This document shows positions 36,513 to 44,969 of a stretch of DNA of 64,000 nt, piece by piece (the first letter of the stretch is position 1; each line of letters opens with the position of its first letter). The notes beneath the pieces were generated by a model, which did not search any database, was not told the origin of the DNA, and worked only from the letters and a program-made list of their open reading frames with translations. Source of the stretch: Saonia flava (lineage in GTDB: Bacteria > Bacteroidota > Bacteroidia > Flavobacteriales > Flavobacteriaceae). The stretch is taken from contig NZ_JAATJJ010000001.1 of the NCBI RefSeq assembly GCF_011927795.1, forward strand, positions 954,666 to 1,018,665, given 5' to 3'. Both the position numbers and the translations under genes were made by a program.

Positions 36513-37690
36513 ACGGCCATTTTTAAACTCTTTCTTTTCTTAAATATGAAAAGTAAAAGAAGCCCATAACCTATAATTATGGTTACCATTGATACTAGAG
36601 CTCCAATAAAAGGAATAAAAGTCAACAACCTAATAACTGCCGCTATTCCAATAGCCACAAAAACTATGGTCCAAAAATCCCAAGATTTGTTTTTAGACTT
36701 GTTCAAATAATGGCTTGTCAGCAATGCCGTTATTAAATGTCCAAACAATAGACTAAATAAATAAAAGAAGAATAAAAATAGCCCAAGAGGGATGCCTATG
36801 ACAACCAAGACACATATAACAATAAGAATAGGAAGTCCCACAAGGTATAATGCTCCGTAACCCAAGCTGCGCCACACATTGTTATCCAAATAATCCACTG
36901 ATTTTGAAAAAAAGCCTTTGAAGAAATAATTTAGTATTACAATGATCAGAAAGGCAGAGAACAGATAAAAAATCCAAAAACCTATTGCGGCAATACCAAA
37001 GCCTTTCATGAAAAAACCTTCACCATCTCTTTGTAAATCTTCATTAAATAATGCTTTTGATGCTATTAGTGAATTTTTAAAATCTACCTCCTTAGACTCT
37101 GACCAATACTCAACATCATCATAGAACTTGGCATTATCGCCAATATAAATGGATTCCGCAACTATTTCCGATTTCCCCTCAATTGTTCCATTAATCTTTA
37201 CATCTGCAGCGTATAGTTTAATATCTTGGCCCACCTTTCCATTAACTTCAATATCACCGGCATAAGATTTAATGTTTCCCTTAATCTCTCCTTTAACATC
37301 TATGTCACCAGAAAAATTGATCAGGTTACCATAAACAACAGAATTCTCTGTGATGACCACTTCACCTCCTGCCACGATAACATCATCCCCAACATCAGAA
37401 TCTATGATGAGTTTACCTCCTGCCGCTCTAATATCATCGGCAACATGCCCATTAACAGTGATTTCCCCTCCGGCAACCACCAGATCTTGGCCTATGGAGT
37501 CGTTTATGATAATTGTCCCCCCTGCAAGGACAGCATCTCCTCTTACCTTGGCATTTATGTTTATGGTCTCTGCAGCTCGATAAATATCATCTTTCTGCTC
37601 TTCTGAAACTGTTATTTCTTCATTAGCTTCAAATTGTGACAACATCAACATGGGACATAATAAAATAAAAAATAGAATTGTTCTTTTCAT
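36509..37690 (-). CDS. Polymer-forming (bactofilin-like) membrane protein
   Basis: From ATG 37690 this is a 393-residue protein; an upstream in-frame ATG at 37747 is rejected because it lies in the regulator site. A signal peptide (MKRTILFFILLCPMLML) leads to a repetitive region (about 35-190) of short beta-type repeats such as GDAVLAGGTIIIND and GDDVIVAGGEVVI. This is a right-handed parallel beta-helix like bactofilin/polymer-forming domains. Three or four transmembrane helices follow (about 235-390). It may scaffold the envelope. It heads the operon with the hydrolase and PRTase, driven by palindrome 37748-37759. Confidence 0.85.
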   Translation of the reverse strand: MKRTILFFILLCPMLMLSQFEANEEITVSEEQKDDIYRAAETININAKVRGDAVLAGGTIIINDSIGQDLVVAGGEITVNGHVADDIRAAGGKLIIDSDVGDDVIVAGGEVVITENSVVYGNLINFSGDIDVKGEIKGNIKSYAGDIEVNGKVGQDIKLYAADVKINGTIEGKSEIVAESIYIGDNAKFYDDVEYWSESKEVDFKNSLIASKALFNEDLQRDGEGFFMKGFGIAAIGFWIFYLFSAFLIIVILNYFFKGFFSKSVDYLDNNVWRSLGYGALYLVGLPILIVICVLVVIGIPLGLFLFFFYLFSLLFGHLITALLTSHYLNKSKNKSWDFWTIVFVAIGIAAVIRLLTFIPFIGALVSMVTIIIGYGLLLLFIFKKRKSLKMAV

Positions 37691-37747
37691 GACTTCTTTA
37701 TGGATTGGTTTATTACCAAAGTAAAAGATGTACAATGAACCGTACAA

Positions 37748-37759
37748 TGACTCAGGTCA
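37748..37759 (-). promoter_or_regulatory. Crp/Fnr-type palindrome for the polymer-forming/hydrolase/PRTase operon
   Basis: The site TGACTCAGGTCA is centred at 37753.5. At 33 bp the minus-strand octamer is TTACTTTG (37724-37717), one base off TAnnTTTG. Confidence 0.75.
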
Positions 37760-37781
37760 TTATACCAATTAATACCAAAAC

Positions 37782-37793
37782 TGATTCAGGTCA
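37782..37793 (+). promoter_or_regulatory. Crp/Fnr-type palindrome for the 76-residue gene
   Basis: The site TGATTCAGGTCA is centred at 37787.5. TACATTTG (37817-37824), a perfect -7 element, is centred 33 bp downstream. Confidence 0.8.
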
Positions 37794-37886
37794 TTTTTTT
37801 TTGTGCCCACATCAAATACATTTGTGTCATAGAATAAAGAAATCATACTTGCTAAAACATGGTGTGAGTACTAAAAATAATGTGCC

Positions 37887-38117
37887 ATGAACGGGTTGCA
37901 ATCCATACTGAGCGAAATAATTCTTCTCACCAATACTATTGAAACAGATTACCCAGAACTCTATAAGTTTTTGGATGAAACACCAATTACCATCCCTTCC
38001 AAAAACCATCCGGAAATAGATAAGAATGCCATGAAAGACTACTTGGAAAGCCTAAAGCAATTACTGGAGCATCATGTGGAAACACACCAGATGGGCAATG
38101 GGTCAATAAGAAACTAA
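37887..38117 (+). CDS. Small 76-residue helical protein
   Basis: This small soluble protein has predicted helices at about 1-30 (LSEIILLTNTIETDYPELYKF) and 45-68 (DKNAMKDYLESLKQLLEHHV). No known family was recognised. It is supported as a real gene by its own regulon palindrome and perfect -7 element placed 33 bp apart, with a plausible 5' UTR of about 55 nt. It lies alone, convergent with the MCE operon. Confidence 0.75.
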   Translation: MNGLQSILSEIILLTNTIETDYPELYKFLDETPITIPSKNHPEIDKNAMKDYLESLKQLLEHHVETHQMGNGSIRN

Positions 38118-38167
38118 AGGTCTATGACCCAAGTAGAAAAGGCATCTTTTCCAAGGCTTCTAAATGG

Positions 38168-39157
38168 TTAATTCTGATTTTTTTCAGCTTCTTTTTTCTG
38201 CCGTCTTTCCAGCTTTCTAAAATATCCCCTAGTCAAAAAATTGTGCTTTAAGGCCTCCATGTTTTCATTAAAACTCTGTGCCCCTTGCTCAATGTTCCTT
38301 ATGGTAGTATCAAGATTATTTACAAAAGTGCTATCAGTGGTTAAATAGTTTACCGCCCCTTTGCCATTCTTTATTTCCTTCATTACTGAATTAATATCTT
38401 TGGTAACTTCCTCAATTTCTTTGCTCGCGGTTTCAAAATTACTAAGGATGCTCTTAATGTTATTTCCAGATATGGTATCGGCCAATAATATTCCCATTGC
38501 ACTTTCTTCAAAATTTACTCTTCCCATTTCTTTATTTAGCTTGGTCATCATACTATTAGTTCTTTTACTCGCATGTTCAAGGTTGGATATGGTTTGTTCC
38601 AAACTAGTGGCCATAACAGTATCATTTAGCAATTTTCCCAATATACCTTTGCCCTGAGCCAAAGATTGGGTGACCTTTAACAAATCGGCCGTAAGCAATG
38701 CGGCATTCTCATTGGTTATATTAAGGGTGCTCAACATGTCCTGTGTCACCAATCTGCTTTGGGTTTTAAGTTCATCTCCAGGGACCACTAGGGATTCACT
38801 TCCAAGACCAGGGGTAATACTAATTAGCATACTACCAACAAGGCCATCAGAACCAATGGTTGCTATAGCGTCCCTTCTAATATGTTTCAACATTTTTTCT
38901 TCAATAATCATGTTTACCCTAATGGTACTATCGTTGATCATCTCAATATTTTCAACGGTACCCACGTTTATGCCCGAAAAACGGACATTGTTTCCACTCT
39001 GTAGGCCATTTACATTATTAAAGACAGCACTAATGGAAAAGGTATTGCCAAACATATTTTGCCTATTTCCAATGAGATATGCTGCAAGTACAATCAATGT
39101 GGTGCCAATGATCACAAAGACGCCTAATCTTAAATTTTCTAAAGTTGTTTTTGCCAT
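38168..39157 (-). CDS. MCE/MlaD-type substrate-binding protein
   Basis: This 329-residue protein has one N-terminal transmembrane anchor (LGVFVIIGTTLIVLAAYLIG, about 10-30), an MCE domain (about 37-120; FNNVNGLQSGNNVRFSGI), a long helical region (about 140-300) that may form a needle-like tube, and the C-terminal LTRGYF motif. It binds lipids in the periplasm and passes them to or from the inner-membrane permease. It is the last gene of a permease-ATPase-MCE operon (4-bp gap after the ATPase gene). Confidence 0.9.
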   Translation of the reverse strand: MAKTTLENLRLGVFVIIGTTLIVLAAYLIGNRQNMFGNTFSISAVFNNVNGLQSGNNVRFSGINVGTVENIEMINDSTIRVNMIIEEKMLKHIRRDAIATIGSDGLVGSMLISITPGLGSESLVVPGDELKTQSRLVTQDMLSTLNITNENAALLTADLLKVTQSLAQGKGILGKLLNDTVMATSLEQTISNLEHASKRTNSMMTKLNKEMGRVNFEESAMGILLADTISGNNIKSILSNFETASKEIEEVTKDINSVMKEIKNGKGAVNYLTTDSTFVNNLDTTIRNIEQGAQSFNENMEALKHNFLTRGYFRKLERRQKKEAEKNQN

Positions 39158-39161
39158 ACTA

Positions 39162-39974
39162 CTATTTTTTAAAAAATGCCTCCACTTTTGGGTCTTGGGA
39201 TTTTAATAATTCTTCGTAAGTGCCTTCTGCATAATTTATTCCATCCACTAGTAATATCATTCGTTCTGAGATTACCCTAGCACAATCTACATCATGGGTT
39301 ATGATCAAAGAAGATGTATTATATTTTTTCTGTATACTTCGCATCAAACCAATAATTTCTTTCGCGGTGATGGGATCCAACCCACTGGTTGGTTCATCAT
39401 ATAATATTACTTTTGGCTTTAAGATAAGTGTACGTGCCAAGGCCACCCGCCTTTTCATTCCGCCCGATAGTTCTGAAGGCATTAAATCAATGGCATGGGC
39501 CAATCCAACATTTTCCAAAGCTTCCATAACCATGGGTGTGGTATCCACTATATTTCCCAATTTATTTTTGTGTCTTCGCAAGGGAAATTCCAAATTCTCA
39601 CGTACGGTCATGGAATCATATAGTGCGCTTCCCTGAAAGAGAAATCCTATGTCTGCCCTCAATATATCCAAAGTTTCTTGGCTCAAAGTGGATACCTCTT
39701 TCCCCATAACTTCTATATAACCGCTATCTGCCTCCATAAGTCCTACCAGACATTTAATCATAACTGATTTGCCTGAGCCAGATTTACCCATGACCACCAA
39801 GTTCTCCCCTCTGGTTAGTTTCATGTTAAAACCACTGAGCACATGGTTATCGCCAAAGCTTTTATGCAAATCCTTAATATATATGACCACGTTCTCCTGT
39901 GGCATTGAATCCTGAAAACCCGTTGATTGCTTCATTTGCAATATATGGTTATCATTCATTTCGTTAGAGTTCAT
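39162..39974 (-). CDS. ABC transporter ATPase (MlaF-type)
   Basis: From ATG 39974 this is a 270-residue ATPase. Walker A is GKSGSGKS, the signature is LSGGMKRRVALARTL, Walker B is VILYDEPTSGLDP and the H-loop is ITHDV. An upstream ATG at 40004 lies deeper inside the permease gene; the ATG at 39974, overlapping the permease stop by 11 bp, fits translational coupling better. It drives lipid transport by the MlaE-type permease. Confidence 0.9.
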   Translation of the reverse strand: MNSNEMNDNHILQMKQSTGFQDSMPQENVVIYIKDLHKSFGDNHVLSGFNMKLTRGENLVVMGKSGSGKSVMIKCLVGLMEADSGYIEVMGKEVSTLSQETLDILRADIGFLFQGSALYDSMTVRENLEFPLRRHKNKLGNIVDTTPMVMEALENVGLAHAIDLMPSELSGGMKRRVALARTLILKPKVILYDEPTSGLDPITAKEIIGLMRSIQKKYNTSSLIITHDVDCARVISERMILLVDGINYAEGTYEELLKSQDPKVEAFFKK

Positions 39975-40740
39975 AAAATATATCTGACACAAAAACCGCA
40001 ACAAAGTCTACAAAGAACAAAAGCATGGATGCAAAAACCACGGCCGTATTTGCGGCTACCCCTACTCCAGCAGTACCTTTTTTACAATAATAACCTTTGT
40101 AACAACCTACAAGGCCAATGGTAAATCCAAAAAAGAAAGATTTTGTGGTAGCAGGTATTAAATCGCCATATTCCAAAGCATCAAAAACTTTATTGAAATA
40201 GAGTTGAAAAGACACATCACCCTTTAAATTTTCAACAAGGGCAGAACCATATAAGGCAATTGCATCACCAATAATCACCAACAAGGGTAACATTAAGGTA
40301 GTTGCAAGAATGCGGGTAACCACTAAATATTTAAATGGATTGGTCCCAGAGACTTCCATAGCGTCTATCTGCTCGGTCACACGCATAGAGCCCAACTCAG
40401 CTCCAATTCCAGATGCTATACGTCCTGCACAAATCAAGGCGGTTATAACTGGACCAAGCTCCCTCACAATGGAAATACCAACCATGTTGGGCATCCAGGA
40501 AACAGCTCCAAACTCAATAAGTGTAGGCCTAGATTGTAGCGTAAGTACCAAACCAATAATAAAACCTGTAACACTTACCAACACAAGGGAACGGTTTCCC
40601 ATATGGTAACACTGCCTAAGCAGTTCTTTGAACTCAAAAGGAGGTTTAAGTACTTCTTTGAAAAATCTACCCGCAAAATAGGATAGGTCCCCAATTTCTA
40701 TAAAAAAGTTTTTGGTCTTATCTACTAAGGATAGTGACAT
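39964..40740 (-). CDS. MlaE-type lipid-transport permease
   Basis: This is a 258-residue inner-membrane permease of the MlaE/YrbE family. It has LTLQSRPTLIEFGA, the conserved VRELGPVITALICAGRIASGIGAELGSM (positions about 92-119, quoted in parts by VRELGPVITAL and GRIASGIGAE) and about five or six membrane segments. It is the first gene of the operon and is controlled by palindrome 40797-40808 with a perfect TATCTTTG -7 element. With MlaF- and MCE-type partners it moves phospholipids between membranes. Confidence 0.9.
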   Translation of the reverse strand: MSLSLVDKTKNFFIEIGDLSYFAGRFFKEVLKPPFEFKELLRQCYHMGNRSLVLVSVTGFIIGLVLTLQSRPTLIEFGAVSWMPNMVGISIVRELGPVITALICAGRIASGIGAELGSMRVTEQIDAMEVSGTNPFKYLVVTRILATTLMLPLLVIIGDAIALYGSALVENLKGDVSFQLYFNKVFDALEYGDLIPATTKSFFFGFTIGLVGCYKGYYCKKGTAGVGVAANTAVVFASMLLFFVDFVAVFVSDIFYEL

Positions 40741-40796
40741 TATATTGGTTTAGTTGAACTGTCACCAAAGATATAGTACCCCAGTTCTTTAAATAA

Positions 40797-40808
40797 TGAC
40801 CAATATCA
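40797..40808 (-). promoter_or_regulatory. Crp/Fnr-type palindrome for the Mla-like operon
   Basis: The site TGACCAATATCA is centred at 40802.5. The minus-strand -7 element TATCTTTG (40773-40766) is a perfect match, centred 33 bp away. Confidence 0.8.
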
Positions 40809-40820
40809 GTCTTCGGCATA

Positions 40821-40832
40821 TGACTTTGGTCA
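40821..40832 (+). promoter_or_regulatory. Crp/Fnr-type palindrome for the coiled-coil/L,D-transpeptidase pair
   Basis: The site TGACTTTGGTCA is centred at 40826.5. The plus-strand -7 element TAGTTTTA (40856-40863) is centred 33 bp away. Confidence 0.8.
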
Positions 40833-40892
40833 TTGTTCTTTTTGTCAAGAGCCAATAGTTTTACGTTTATATAGTAGATAAAACCTTTAATT

Positions 40893-41279
40893 ATGAAAGA
40901 TACAGTTGTATACAATTCGGATTTACATTTTGAACACAAACAATGGGAAAAGGAATTACTATTTTGGGAAGATGAGCTACTTTCTTTTCAAAATAGATTA
41001 AATGAATTGGTCAATAGATGGACAGATTCAAAAGTTTTGGGGGAACTGGACCAATACCAAAATCAATTTCATATCCACAACAACATAATAGATGAACTAA
41101 AAGAAGAAATAGAAGCCCATGAATCAAACATTGCAAAACATTATAAAGCCAATGAAATTGTGATTGATCGGGAGCATTATGCAAACCATGTTAGATTTAG
41201 GGAGAAAATGGAAACACAGCGGCATATATATAATGAACTAAAGAAAAAATTCTTTCAATTTCTTTCCAAATATATGTAG
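40893..41279 (+). CDS. Small coiled-coil protein
   Basis: This 128-residue, highly charged protein is almost entirely helical with heptad-like spacing of hydrophobics (WEDELLSFQNRLNELVNRW, IIDELKEEIEAHESNI). It has no signal peptide, so it is cytoplasmic. No family was recognised. It precedes the L,D-transpeptidase gene by 19 bp in the transcript started at palindrome 40821. Confidence 0.78.
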   Translation: MKDTVVYNSDLHFEHKQWEKELLFWEDELLSFQNRLNELVNRWTDSKVLGELDQYQNQFHIHNNIIDELKEEIEAHESNIAKHYKANEIVIDREHYANHVRFREKMETQRHIYNELKKKFFQFLSKYM

Positions 41280-41298
41280 TGAAAAGCTAAAATAAACC

Positions 41299-42237
41299 AT
41301 GACCACTAACAAACTTATTTATACATTTCTTATTTCTGGGGTTCTATTTTCCGCAATACTTTTTTGGACTTGGCCAAGAGATGTATACAATTCGGTGAAA
41401 AATACTAACAACATTAAGGTTCATGTAGCGGAATCTATATCCAAAAAAATCTTTGTAAAGAATAATATTACGATAGAAAAGTATTTCAACTATATGGATT
41501 CATTGGTAGTTGAATATGATTCTTTAGTACCATATCCTTTATCGGAACATCTCTTGGTAAGAGCAAATCCATGGATTATGGATACTTTGGCAAATACAGA
41601 TTATTATAATATGATGGAACAGGATTCTTTTGTGTACAATCAAAAGAAAATGGTAGTACTACGAAATAGTGATTCACTTATTGTTCCCGATTCTATTACT
41701 GCTACCAAGATTATAAAATCCATGAAAAACACTTTGATTGATGTTAATGTTCCAGAATTTAAACTTCGTATTTATCAAGATAATTTGTTGTTACATACTT
41801 TTCCAATAAGGGTTGGAAGAAATACAGAAAAGTACTTGGAAATGGGCAATCGAATTACGGATTTAAGAACTATACAGGGTTATGGTCAAATCATAGAGCA
41901 TCATAAAAATCCTGACTTCTATAATCCTGTTGATGGCAAACAGTTTTTTTTCACAAAAAGAGACGATGAAAAAACAACGTATATGCCCCAAATACCTTGG
42001 ATTGAAACTGAAATAAATGGTGTTAGAAATGGGCAAATGATTCATCCTACCACCAATCCAGAAACATTGGAAAAGGCATATTCCAATGGATGTATTGGCA
42101 CAAAAGAAGGGGATGCATGGATTATATACTATTATAGTCCACTCGGCACCCCAATACAAATACGTTATGATTTGAAAATAAAAGACATAAATGGGGAGGA
42201 ATTGGAATTAAAGGATATATATGGCTATAAGAAATAA
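41299..42237 (+). CDS. L,D-transpeptidase (YkuD family)
   Basis: This 312-residue protein has an N-terminal membrane anchor or signal (about 6-26) and a YkuD catalytic domain in the C-terminal half. The domain starts at FKLRIYQDNLLLHTFPIRVG and carries His in MIHPTTNPETLEKAYSNG and catalytic Cys265 in SNGCIGTKEGDAW. It makes 3-3 peptidoglycan cross-links or anchors proteins in the periplasm, a feature of resting or stressed cells. The usual Arg after the CI motif is replaced (GCIGT instead of GCIRM/GCVRL), so specificity could be altered. Confidence 0.9.
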   Translation: MTTNKLIYTFLISGVLFSAILFWTWPRDVYNSVKNTNNIKVHVAESISKKIFVKNNITIEKYFNYMDSLVVEYDSLVPYPLSEHLLVRANPWIMDTLANTDYYNMMEQDSFVYNQKKMVVLRNSDSLIVPDSITATKIIKSMKNTLIDVNVPEFKLRIYQDNLLLHTFPIRVGRNTEKYLEMGNRITDLRTIQGYGQIIEHHKNPDFYNPVDGKQFFFTKRDDEKTTYMPQIPWIETEINGVRNGQMIHPTTNPETLEKAYSNGCIGTKEGDAWIIYYYSPLGTPIQIRYDLKIKDINGEELELKDIYGYKK

Positions 42238-42426
42238 CAACTTATAACAAATACACCGTACCTATGCATTGGGATATGCTTTTAGAAATAGATATCAAGC
42301 ATCTATTATTAGAGTCTTTGCATTACTACTAACTTAGGGTAAAGTAGGACCCATAATCCCTATTTTATCAATGTTTTTTCTAGCAAAATCCATCAATAAA
42401 AAAAGTAGAAGACTTTTTAAAAACAA

Positions 42427-42460
42427 AAAACACTGTTAGCAAATTAGCTAACAGTGTTTT
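42427..42460 (-). terminator. Terminator of the tRNA unit
   Basis: Arms AAAACACTGTTAGC (42427-42440) and GCTAACAGTGTTTT (42447-42460) pair perfectly with a 6-nt loop. On the minus strand a T-rich run follows. It ends the tRNA-Ser/tRNA-Pro transcript. Confidence 0.88.
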
Positions 42461-42483
42461 AATAATCACTTCACAGTGAATCG

Positions 42484-42558
42484 TCGGGGTGGCAGGATTC
42501 GAACCTGCGACCTCCGCGTCCCAAACGCGGCGCGATAACCGGGCTACGCTACACCCCG
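42484..42558 (-). tRNA. tRNA-Pro (anticodon TGG)
   Basis: Acceptor arms CGGGGTG and CACCCCG pair over 7 bp with discriminator A. The anticodon stem-loop is CGCGTTTGGGACGCG with anticodon TGG, and the T arm has GGTTCGAATCC. The CCA tail is not encoded. Confidence 0.95.
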
Positions 42559-42585
42559 AAGGTTATCAATATTAAAAGAAAATTG

Positions 42586-42669
42586 CGGAGAGAATGGGAC
42601 TCGAACCCATGCGACAGTTACCCGTCGACAGATTAGCAATCTGCTCCGTTACCACTCCGGCACCTCTCC
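42586..42669 (-). tRNA. tRNA-Ser (anticodon GCT)
   Basis: Acceptor arms GGAGAGG and TCTCTCC (one G-T pair) frame a class II tRNA with a long variable arm. The anticodon loop is ATTGCTAAT with anticodon GCT, reading AGC/AGU. It lies 27 bp upstream of tRNA-Pro on the same strand, so both are processed from one transcript. Confidence 0.95.
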
Positions 42670-42779
42670 AATATTTTCTATAGAACACGCATACAAAATG
42701 CGGATGCAAATGTACCTCTTCAAATCTTAGAACACAAAATTTTTTTTAGTTTTTTATATAAAAAAAGAAATGGAGAATA

Positions 42780-44828
42780 TTACTCCGGATATTCTACTCT
42801 GAGGTGGTAAATATTTGTAAGTTTTTGTTTTAACACTTTCTTTACCTGTTCTATTTCTTTGAAGGTAATATTGGCATTTAAAAACTGATTGGCCTGCATT
42901 TGTCCTCCAATGATCTTATCCACGAACTCATTAATAATTTGATAGGTAGGATTCTTTAAACTTTTGGATGCTGCCTCTACTGAATCTGCCATCATCAATA
43001 TTGCTGTTTCCTTAGAAAAGGGAATAGGTCCTGGATAACTAAAATCAACTATATTAACACCTTCTTCCTTCTCTTGTTGTTTCTTAAAAAAATAATAGAC
43101 CACATTGGTACCATGATGGGTTCTAATAAAATCAATAATTCTATCTGGAAGATTATTTTTTCTAGCAATTTCAATTCCTTCTATAACATGATTTATAATA
43201 ATTTTTGCACTATTTAAGGGCTCAAGTTCATTATGGGGGTTAACATTTGTAATTTGGTTTTCCGTGAAATAAGTGGGGTTATTCATTTTGCCAATATCAT
43301 GGTACAAAGCTCCTACCCTTACCATCATAGCATTTGCTCCAATTTCATTGGCAGCAGCTTCTGCTAAATTAGCTACTTGTAAAGAATGATGGAACGTACC
43401 CGGTGCCTTGTTCGAAAGTTCCTTTAACAACCTTGAATTGGTATCCGAAAGTTCCAAAAGAGACACATCGGAAACCAAGCCAAAAAGTTTTTCATAGATA
43501 TATATAAGGGGCTGTGCAAATGCCAAAGTTATGACTCCGTTCAATAAAAAAACTACCATAGTAAGCCACTCAATGTTGTCCAAAGTACCTTCATGAATAA
43601 TATGAAATGCCAAATATCCCAGTATGTATATTAATGTTATCTGCCCTACAGAAATAAAGAGATTGGTTCTTTTGTGCATTTCTGATACAGTTAATATGGT
43701 CACAATTCCTGCAATGGTCTGTAAAAAAATATACTCAAAACTGTTTGGGACAACAAAGCCTAAAATAAGTACCGTTAGCACATGGGCAAAAAGCCCCAAT
43801 CTAGCATCAAAAAACGTTTTTAAAATAATAGGGAGAATACAAAGTGGAACTAGAAAAACATAGGATTCTTTATACTTTACCACTAATGTGGTAATAAAAA
43901 CCATAAGTAGAATATTAAAAAAAATGAAAGTGACCTTGGTATTGTTTCTAAAAATTTCATTTCTATATTTTTTTAAAAAAAGAAACAGCATTATAAGCAC
44001 CAAGGCTACCAAAATGGTATATCCAAAAAGAATAAAATAATAGTTCTTGGAATTCCATAATTCAGATTCATATTCTCCTTTCAAGGAGTTCAAAACCTTG
44101 AAATTGTCTGCCTCTACAACTTCTCCTTTTGCAATAATCAGTTTTCCCTCATCAACATTTCCTCGAGTATGGGATATTTTGGAAAGCTCCTCTTCATGGA
44201 ACTTTTGGGATAAGTTTTCATCGTACGTGAGGTTAGGTTCAACCAGGCTAGAAAACAATTTGACAAACTGAGATTGATATTCTTTCAATCCTTTTTCTTG
44301 TACCATACGACTTACTACTTCATCAACATTTTTATACTGATAGATATTATCAAACGTAGTCCTTATTGCCTCACGGTCCTTAACAATAAAAAGGTTGCCT
44401 TCTCCTTTTATTTCATCTCTATCCAATACCCCATTCTTGTACAATTCGTCAAGAATGTCCATTCCTACACTCTTTAAAACTTGTCGCTGAGATTCATTTA
44501 ACCTTAATTCACTAAACAAAGATCTAAATTCACTTTCATAGATACTTTTCACCTTTTCAACAACTTGCCTATCGAAAGTATAGTAGTCAATCCGACTATC
44601 GATAATGGCCAGTCTCTCCTCCTCAATTTCTTCAGTGTTTTTTTTGATAGAAAAATCAAAAGGAGCATACAGATTCTCGTATTGCCACGGTTTACCCTTT
44701 TGGAACTCATACTTAAATTTTCCTCCTTTTGGAAAAAAGAAAACAATAAAAAATATAGATACTAAATAAAGTAAGTACTTATATATGTTAGACTGGTTCT
44801 TATATAAATTATCTAATGATTGCCCCAT
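42780..44828 (-). CDS. 7TM-HD phosphohydrolase (PgpH-like)
   Basis: This 682-residue protein has an N-terminal membrane segment (about 18-34), an extracytoplasmic 7TMR-HDED domain (about 55-260), a seven-helix membrane region (about 262-460), and a cytoplasmic HD domain. The HD domain shows HHSLQVANLAEAAANEIG, metal ligands in ALYHDIGKM and THHGTNVVYYF. In Listeria the homologue PgpH cleaves cyclic di-AMP. The window holds no diadenylate cyclase. It is monocistronic and divergent from the thiolase gene. Confidence 0.9.
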   Translation of the reverse strand: MGQSLDNLYKNQSNIYKYLLYLVSIFFIVFFFPKGGKFKYEFQKGKPWQYENLYAPFDFSIKKNTEEIEEERLAIIDSRIDYYTFDRQVVEKVKSIYESEFRSLFSELRLNESQRQVLKSVGMDILDELYKNGVLDRDEIKGEGNLFIVKDREAIRTTFDNIYQYKNVDEVVSRMVQEKGLKEYQSQFVKLFSSLVEPNLTYDENLSQKFHEEELSKISHTRGNVDEGKLIIAKGEVVEADNFKVLNSLKGEYESELWNSKNYYFILFGYTILVALVLIMLFLFLKKYRNEIFRNNTKVTFIFFNILLMVFITTLVVKYKESYVFLVPLCILPIILKTFFDARLGLFAHVLTVLILGFVVPNSFEYIFLQTIAGIVTILTVSEMHKRTNLFISVGQITLIYILGYLAFHIIHEGTLDNIEWLTMVVFLLNGVITLAFAQPLIYIYEKLFGLVSDVSLLELSDTNSRLLKELSNKAPGTFHHSLQVANLAEAAANEIGANAMMVRVGALYHDIGKMNNPTYFTENQITNVNPHNELEPLNSAKIIINHVIEGIEIARKNNLPDRIIDFIRTHHGTNVVYYFFKKQQEKEEGVNIVDFSYPGPIPFSKETAILMMADSVEAASKSLKNPTYQIINEFVDKIIGGQMQANQFLNANITFKEIEQVKKVLKQKLTNIYHLRVEYPE

Positions 44829-44969
44829 GCATAAAATATCTATTTCAAAAATAGAAAATATTAGTTGAATACAGGTTTACACATTAAAAGCGGCAATATT
44901 GATAATTTGTAGTTCGTTAATCCATTGCGCTTTTTATTTATTAATTTCGCAACATAATTTTTAGAAAAA

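Noticed and set aside
37691-37747. Upstream start (37747) for the polymer-forming protein
   Set aside because: The added residues overlap the -7 element and have no signal-peptide character, whereas the start at 37690 begins a clear signal peptide.
39975-40004. Longer start for the MlaF-type ATPase
   Set aside because: It would overlap the permease gene by 41 bp; the start at 39974 gives a short overlap with good coupling.
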